From the NCBI GenBank assembly GCA_964392065.1, contig CAYMOG010000024.1:1-20241 (forward strand): DNA of 20,241 bases, read 5' to 3'. This DNA is from JASBZA01 sp964392065. GTDB lineage: Bacteria; Bacillota; Clostridia; Saccharofermentanales; Fastidiosipilaceae. Positions 16,086-20,241 of the stretch are shown piece by piece. Within the stretch, counting starts at the first letter, position 1. Every line of letters starts with the position of its first letter. The notes under the pieces are model-generated. The model saw nothing but the letters and a program-made list of their open reading frames with translations, was not told the DNA's origin and made no database searches. A program made the translations under genes and the position numbers.

Positions 16086-16114
16086 CTCAGGTTCACAATT
16101 CAAGTGAACCTGAG
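16086..16114 (+). other. Intercistronic hairpin between the SPFH and zinc-ribbon genes
   Basis: CTCAGGTTCAC (16086-16096) is perfectly complementary to 16104-16114 across a 7-base loop. It lies 13 bases after one stop and just before the AGGAGG (16120-16125) of the next gene. With no T run after it, it is more likely an mRNA stabiliser, processing site or weak attenuator setting the ratio of the two proteins than a full terminator. Confidence 0.6.
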
Positions 16115-16130
16115 TATTTAGGAGGACTTA

Positions 16131-17249
16131 ATGAGCTATACTGCTGCATCGTATCAATGTCCTAGTTGTAGTGCACCCATCACTTTTTCGCCTGATAAAC
16201 AAGTTTTTGCTTGTGAATTTTGTTTGTCCACATTCACTACAGAAGAGATGGAAAAGCATCATCAAGAAAAAATGCATAGAGATATCCAGAGAAACAAGAA
16301 GAAGGATGCTATAGCAAAAGAACGTAGTGATAATCTAGACGAATCTGAAGAAACTATGCATGAATATTCTTGTCAGAGCTGCGGTGCCCATGTGGTTACT
16401 ACAGACACGACGACTTCAACCTTTTGTTTCTATTGTCATAATCCAGTTGTGATTACCTCTAGGCTTCAGGGTGATTTTACGCCAGACCAGATCCTTCCTT
16501 TCAAAATATCTGAACAGCAGGCAAAAGACGGCTTCATTGCATGGGCTAGTACCAAGAAATATTTACCGGATGACTTCATTTCGGCTTCCCATTTGGAGAA
16601 AATGACCGGTATGTATATTCCTTATTGGTACGTAGATACGAGCGTTCAGGTGGACTATTCAGGCACGTCATCAAGAAAAGATACATGGCGTTCAGGCGAT
16701 TTCATGTATACGAAAACTTCCGAAAGTGAACACGTGCGTAAAGGCGAATATCAAATTAATGATGTTTCCTTACAAGCATTTAGTAAAATTGATCCGAATC
16801 TGTTAAATGGTGTCGAGCCATATGATGGAGAAGATTTCAGGCCATTCTCTATGCCCTTATTGCAAGGTTATTTTGCTGAGCAATATACGATGAGTGAGGA
16901 AGAAGCAAGAGATCCGATGAACCAATCCATAGGTCAGATTGCAGAACAACTCCTCCAATCTTCTTTCCCTCCCAATGCAACGCTTAAGCATAGGCATAAG
17001 ACTATACAGGGTGGGGAGAACGATTTGTTGTTCTCTCTTCTGCCTGTTTGGGTCCTGACTTATAACTATTATGGGAAAATCTATGTTTATGCGATGAATG
17101 GACAAGATGGTAGAGCGTTTGGAGAAATGCCTCTTGTTGAAGAACGTTTAAAAAGTGACGCGAGAAAACGAGGATTACTCACTGGACTCTTGGTAGGTCT
17201 TATTGCGATGATCCTTTCGGCTGTCTTATTTATTTTTCAGTTTTTCTAA
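16131..17249 (+). CDS. Double zinc-ribbon protein with C-terminal membrane anchor (YdjG-like)
   Basis: A 372-residue protein. The first zinc ribbon uses Cys10, 13, 28 and 31 (TFIIB-like), and the second Cys81, 84, 99 and 102. Between them is a charged His/Lys/Glu-rich stretch (40-75). The middle (~110-340) contains MTGMYIPYWYVD and LLPVWVLTYNYYGKIYVYAMNGQ, motifs usual in this family of zinc-ribbon membrane proteins. The last ~25 residues form one hydrophobic helix preceded by Lys/Arg, so the protein is a C-tail-anchored cytoplasmic protein. It resembles B. subtilis YdjG in domain order and neighbours. No catalytic residues are recognised. A role as a zinc-ribbon scaffold linking the SPFH protein and the TPM protein at the membrane is inference. 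The TPM gene follows after 14 bases. Confidence 0.8.
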   Translation: MSYTAASYQCPSCSAPITFSPDKQVFACEFCLSTFTTEEMEKHHQEKMHRDIQRNKKKDAIAKERSDNLDESEETMHEYSCQSCGAHVVTTDTTTSTFCFYCHNPVVITSRLQGDFTPDQILPFKISEQQAKDGFIAWASTKKYLPDDFISASHLEKMTGMYIPYWYVDTSVQVDYSGTSSRKDTWRSGDFMYTKTSESEHVRKGEYQINDVSLQAFSKIDPNLLNGVEPYDGEDFRPFSMPLLQGYFAEQYTMSEEEARDPMNQSIGQIAEQLLQSSFPPNATLKHRHKTIQGGENDLLFSLLPVWVLTYNYYGKIYVYAMNGQDGRAFGEMPLVEERLKSDARKRGLLTGLLVGLIAMILSAVLFIFQFF

Positions 17250-17263
17250 GTAGGAGGTTTGTT

Positions 17264-18160
17264 ATGAAGAAGCTTAGGATTCTATTAATCTTTATATTAG
17301 CGGTGTTTTTATTGCCACCTCTCATGGTTTTCGCTATGGATGGTTCAGATGGAGAAGGTAGACCGAATCCAGGTTCGCCTGTTCCATTGTTTTATCTCGA
17401 GGATAAAGCGAATTTATTCACCGAGGAAGAAATCCGTCAACTTACGGAGCAAGGTGAGTCTTTATCCAGAGAAAATAATATATCAATGGCTATCCTAACC
17501 ACAGATGACGATTTAGATAAACCTAATTACTTATATGGAGATGACATACTCAATCAGAATGGTATTGGATATGGTGATAATTTCAGCTATGTTTACATGC
17601 TCATCAATATGGATAGAAGAGAAGTCTATATAGGTAGTATGGGTGATGGCATGAAGTTTTTCAATGAGGCCCGAGTAGAGGATATGCTAGACCGCGTATA
17701 CCCCAGTTTAAGTGATGGTGAGTATGCGGAATCGGCTCATGCTGCTCTAGGACAGATGAATCGATGGTTAGAAGTAGGTGAAATAGAGGGCCATGAAGAA
17801 CTCTATCCACCGGGACCGTTTTTTAGTCTGAGAAGGATAGTACTTTCATTGCTTATATTCCTAGGTACTGGAGGGTTTGCTTATGCCATTACGTATTCAG
17901 ATTTTGAGAAAAAGGTACGAGCGGAATACGATAATATTGCCAAGAGACCAGCGTATGACCTCAAAACTTTGGCTACCGCTCAATATGCTGTAATCAATGA
18001 TAGAATTATTGCAGAGAATACGTCCCGTGCATATTCGCCTATTACGAGTAGTTCTACAAGATCGGGTTCTTCTCGATCGGCAGGCAGTTCTGGAGGTCGA
18101 TCATTTTCTAGACGTAGTAGTGGTGGGAGGCGTTCTTCCGGTTCTAGTAGGAAGTTTTAA
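17264..18160 (+). CDS. TPM-domain membrane protein (YdjH/YgcG-like)
   Basis: A 298-residue protein. Residues 1-24 are a signal peptide. The TPM domain occupies about 44-172, starting at YLEDKANLFTEEEI and containing NGIGYGDNFSYVYMLINMDRREVYIGSMGDG. One transmembrane helix lies at about 191-211. The C-terminal cytoplasmic part ends in a Ser/Arg/Gly tail (262-298, ending SSGSSRKF), the counterpart of the Gly/Ser tails usual in TPM proteins. TPM domains fold outside the membrane; in YgcG-like proteins their activity is poorly known, and plant TLP18.3 is a phosphatase-like relative. It closes the three-gene module, with TAGGAGG placed ideally before the ATG. The nearest relative by organisation is B. 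subtilis YdjH. Confidence 0.82.
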   Translation: MKKLRILLIFILAVFLLPPLMVFAMDGSDGEGRPNPGSPVPLFYLEDKANLFTEEEIRQLTEQGESLSRENNISMAILTTDDDLDKPNYLYGDDILNQNGIGYGDNFSYVYMLINMDRREVYIGSMGDGMKFFNEARVEDMLDRVYPSLSDGEYAESAHAALGQMNRWLEVGEIEGHEELYPPGPFFSLRRIVLSLLIFLGTGGFAYAITYSDFEKKVRAEYDNIAKRPAYDLKTLATAQYAVINDRIIAENTSRAYSPITSSSTRSGSSRSAGSSGGRSFSRRSSGGRRSSGSSRKF

Positions 18161-18256
18161 GCGCCAGGCAGTTGTCTCACTCCCCATGAATTGTAAACCT
18201 TAATGCTTTTTTCATATTTATAAGCGTATGCTAAGAGAAAAGTTCTGGAGGTAAGT

Positions 18257-18715
18257 ATGGAAAACGTTTTAACAGAAATTAAGTCTGAACACGATGAAGT
18301 CCGAGCACTTCTCAAGAAAATTGATGGCTATGAGCGCGTGAATTGGGACACTGTAGAAGAGTTATATGTAACGCTTAAAGGACACCATGATGCAGAAGAA
18401 GAGGTGTTGTTCCCGAAGGTCAGGACGCTTAATAAAAAAGCGGAAGAACTCATCGCTCATCTAGAAGAGGAACATGACGATACTGAAGACATGATTCTCA
18501 AGATGATTGAAGCCCATACCTTCGACCGTGAACAATTCCAAGAGGTGTACACGGACATTACGGAACATATGGAAGACGAAGAAACTGAATTGTTTGCGAA
18601 ATCTAAGAAGGCACTAAGCACAGAAGCGTTAGAAGAAGCCCTGGATCCTTTCGAAGCAGCTGAGAAAAAAGCTCAGAAGAAGGCAGAGAAGGAAGTAAAA
18701 GAAGCCACTAAATAA
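18257..18715 (+). CDS. Hemerythrin-like HHE-domain protein
   Basis: A 152-residue, all-helical cytoplasmic protein. The putative di-iron ligands are in place: His12 (SEHDEV), His43/His44 with Glu48 (GHHDAEEEVLF), His73 (EEHDD), and His104 with Glu108 (TEHMEDEE). Residues 125-152 form a Lys/Glu/Ala-rich tail, likely a helix. HHE proteins bind O2 or NO, or protect iron-sulphur centres; which applies here is not visible. The start has a strong GGAGG (18248-18252). A TTGTAA at 18191 with TATTTA at 18215 (18-bp spacer) may be its own promoter, though readthrough from the TPM gene 96 bp upstream is also possible. A strong terminator follows. Confidence 0.85.
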   Translation: MENVLTEIKSEHDEVRALLKKIDGYERVNWDTVEELYVTLKGHHDAEEEVLFPKVRTLNKKAEELIAHLEEEHDDTEDMILKMIEAHTFDREQFQEVYTDITEHMEDEETELFAKSKKALSTEALEEALDPFEAAEKKAQKKAEKEVKEATK

Positions 18716-18739
18716 TACCTTTATAACGAACTAATCAAT

Positions 18740-18780
18740 AATGCCCTGTAGTTGATTATTAGGCTACAGGGCATTTTAAT
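18740..18780. terminator. Bidirectional terminator after the hemerythrin-like gene
   Basis: AATGCCCTGTAG (18740-18751) pairs perfectly over 12 bp with 18764-18775, with a 12-base loop, followed by a T-rich stretch. It also lies at the end of the leftward GH109-like gene and can serve both. A 7-bp match between 18732-18738 and the loop (18752-18758) offers an alternative pairing. Confidence 0.85.
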
Positions 18781-18784
18781 ATTT

Positions 18785-20020
18785 TTAACGAAGAGAAGTC
18801 TTCTGAGGAAACATCCATTTACCTCGGGTAAAATCGGGGAAGTAGACAGGACTTCCACCGAGAGCTATAGATTCTTCCGCTAGAGCCGTTATGGACATCC
18901 AAGTTGCAGCATCGTACACGTCTATAGGCATCTTCGTCTTACCCTCTAACAAACACTCGGCAAAATCTCTAAACACTAACCAATCCATGCCTCCGTGTCC
19001 TTGCTGAACACCTTCCTCTAAATAGGATTTCCATATAGGATGTTCATATTTCTCATAAAACTGTTCGATATTCTTATAATGCTTATCCCATTGAAAATGA
19101 TCCGCATGACTTAACTCCATGCTCTCTAAGAATATCGATTGATTCTCCTCATTGACCATTCCCCGGGTGCCCTGCACAACAAAACCTCTAGAATAGTATC
19201 TAGGCAACGTGGTATCGAGTTTCAGACTAACCAGTTCCCCCCCAGCACAACGAATATTCGTAATCACCACATCCCCTTGATTGAAACGTAAGTTCTTTAC
19301 ATCTTGGTATTTCTCATCGCTCTGGCCCTGTATATAGGTTTCCAATCCAATCGATTTAGACGCCATAGAACTCAGAGTTAGGAAACGGTTCCCCTGATTG
19401 ATTTGTAGGACTTTGGCCAAAGGGCCAACCTCATGGGTGGGATAGTTCTCTGTATTTCGCTTCAAATAGTTATCAATACGGTAGTGTCCGCTATGCCATC
19501 CTGTAGAAATCTCCTCGCGCAAATCATGCATATAACCCCCTGCACAATAAACGACTTCTCCCAACACACCCTGTTCCACCATGTTCAGGGTCATAAGCTC
19601 TAATCTACCGTAGCAACAATTCTCCATGAACATAAAAGGCGTTTTCGTACGCTCGTAAGTATCCACTAGAGCCCATAATTCCTGAATATCGTAAGCACCA
19701 CCTACCTCAAGAGCAACAGGAATACCATGCTCCATGGCCTCAATCGCAAAACTTAAATGCGTATCCCAAGAACTCGCTATGAATACCGCATCCACATTAT
19801 TATCCTGAATCAGCTTATGGGCATCGGTATAACACTGGATATCCTGATTCCCTGAACCGTATTTCTCTTACGCCATAGCCAGCGCCTTATCTACTCTCTC
19901 TTGCTGAATATCGGCCAAAGCCACCACCCGATATGTATCCATTCTCAGAATAACGTCTCGCATCAACATAATGCCACGTAAACCAAGACCTATAATTCCC
20001 AAACGTAGTTGATCTTTCAT
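18785..20020 (-). pseudogene. GH109-like Gfo/Idh/MocA oxidoreductase, interrupted by an in-frame stop
   Basis: Read from the ATG at 20020, this is a 412-codon gene with one internal TAA (19868-19870, codon 51) and no frameshift. The N-terminus before it carries the NAD-binding GIIGLGLRG (8-16) and continues into a Rossmann strand (VVALAD). After the stop the frame continues without change: EKYG, then DAVFIASSWDTH. Hallmarks of the GH109 branch follow: MENCCYGR, YPTHEVGPLAKVLQINQGNRF, GHGGMDWL, and PDFTRGKW. GH109 enzymes use NAD+ to cleave alpha-N-acetylgalactosaminides or related glycosides. Residues after the stop could be translated only from an internal ATG (19795) that leaves out the NAD motif. 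A CAA, GAA or AAA to TAA change, or a sequencing error, explains it. The interrupted gene ends against the terminator of the hemerythrin-like gene. Confidence 0.85.
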
Positions 20021-20048
20021 TACTACTACCTCCGAACTACTACCTCCG
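20021..20048 (-). repeat. Tandem 14-bp duplication carrying two Shine-Dalgarno sites
   Basis: On the minus strand CGGAGGTAGTAGTA (20034-20021) is preceded by CGGAGGTAGTAGTT (20048-20035), 13 of 14 bases the same. Each holds a GGAGGT. The near one (20033-20028) is seven bases from the ATG at 20020 and is the likely working site; the far one is 14 bases further upstream. Confidence 0.8.
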
Positions 20049-20049
20049 A

Positions 20050-20082
20050 TTAGTATGGTAGCACTGCAGTCGTGACAATACT
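20050..20082 (-). promoter_or_regulatory. Candidate promoter with overlapping dyad for the GH109-like gene
   Basis: On the minus strand TTGTCA (20078-20073) lies 17 bp before TACTAA (20055-20050), a weak -10. Across this interval the outer arms AGTATGGT (20052-20059) and ACAATACT (20075-20082) match as AGTATNGT/ACNATACT, with a central palindrome ACTGCAGT at 20063-20070. It looks like an operator of a carbohydrate repressor, but the regulator is not known. The rest, 20083-20241, holds no gene I can support. Confidence 0.35.
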
Positions 20083-20241
20083 AGAATTTTATGCGGTAAG
20101 TCGCTTGGGTGGCTTGGTTGGATTGGTCATGCTACTAGTCTAGTGATGGTTGTGTTAGAGAATGTATGTGTTATTTCTAGGTGAGGCCGCAGAAAGTGGG
20201 CCGCGTAAACGAAAATTCGTGGTAAAAAATAAAATGTAGCA

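Noticed and set aside
20185..20220. GGCCGC direct repeat and ACGAA/TTCGT dyad near the right edge
   Set aside because: Very short elements with no gene or promoter in view to attach them to; chance is likely.

Overview
The window is AT-rich, mostly carries strong AGGAGG-type ribosome binding sites, and holds a gene set typical of a fermentative low-GC Gram-positive bacterium (Bacillota, probably Clostridia). The signs are a pyrophosphate-type phosphofructokinase, an OmpR/HAMP-less kinase pair, a vancomycin-Y-like M15 peptidase and Bacillus-ydj-like envelope proteins. No rRNA, tRNA, CRISPR array, insertion sequence or phage gene was seen. Genus cannot be told from the sequence alone.

Left part (1-4005): the edge of a surface-polysaccharide locus. 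A truncated polyprenyl sugar-transferase gene diverges from a CapD/EpsC-type nucleotide-sugar dehydratase, UDP-galactopyranose mutase and a small SGNH hydrolase/esterase. Together they suggest a galactofuranose-containing, possibly acylated, polymer. The run ends at a strong hairpin shared with the convergent thioredoxin gene. The first ~1.3 kb looks more AT-rich than the rest.

Middle (4026-14688): mostly single housekeeping or accessory genes with their own promoters and terminators. In order: thioredoxin; a response regulator/histidine kinase pair convergent with a membrane-anchored M15 D,D-peptidase carrying a long threonine-rich stalk; PPi-dependent phosphofructokinase; a DUF3307-like membrane protein; a long AlaX-type alanyl-tRNA editing protein downstream of an NCS2 purine permease; an alpha/beta hydrolase; and an HI0933-type flavoprotein. 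Several promoters contain inverted repeats between or over their -35 and -10 boxes.

Right part (14843-18775): a three-gene module, SPFH protein with C-terminal zinc ribbons, double zinc-ribbon protein with a C-terminal membrane anchor, and TPM-domain membrane protein. It resembles ydjI, ydjG and ydjH of the Bacillus subtilis pspA-type (ydjFGHI) operon, but no PspA is present next to it. A hemerythrin-like protein gene follows and ends at a strong terminator.

Right edge (18785-20241): a GH109-like member of the Gfo/Idh/MocA family, leftward, interrupted by one in-frame TAA at codon 51 and preceded by a tandemly duplicated Shine-Dalgarno block and a promoter-overlapping dyad. It is either a young pseudogene or a sequencing error. 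The SPFH/zinc-ribbon/TPM module and this recently broken gene are the most interesting objects here.
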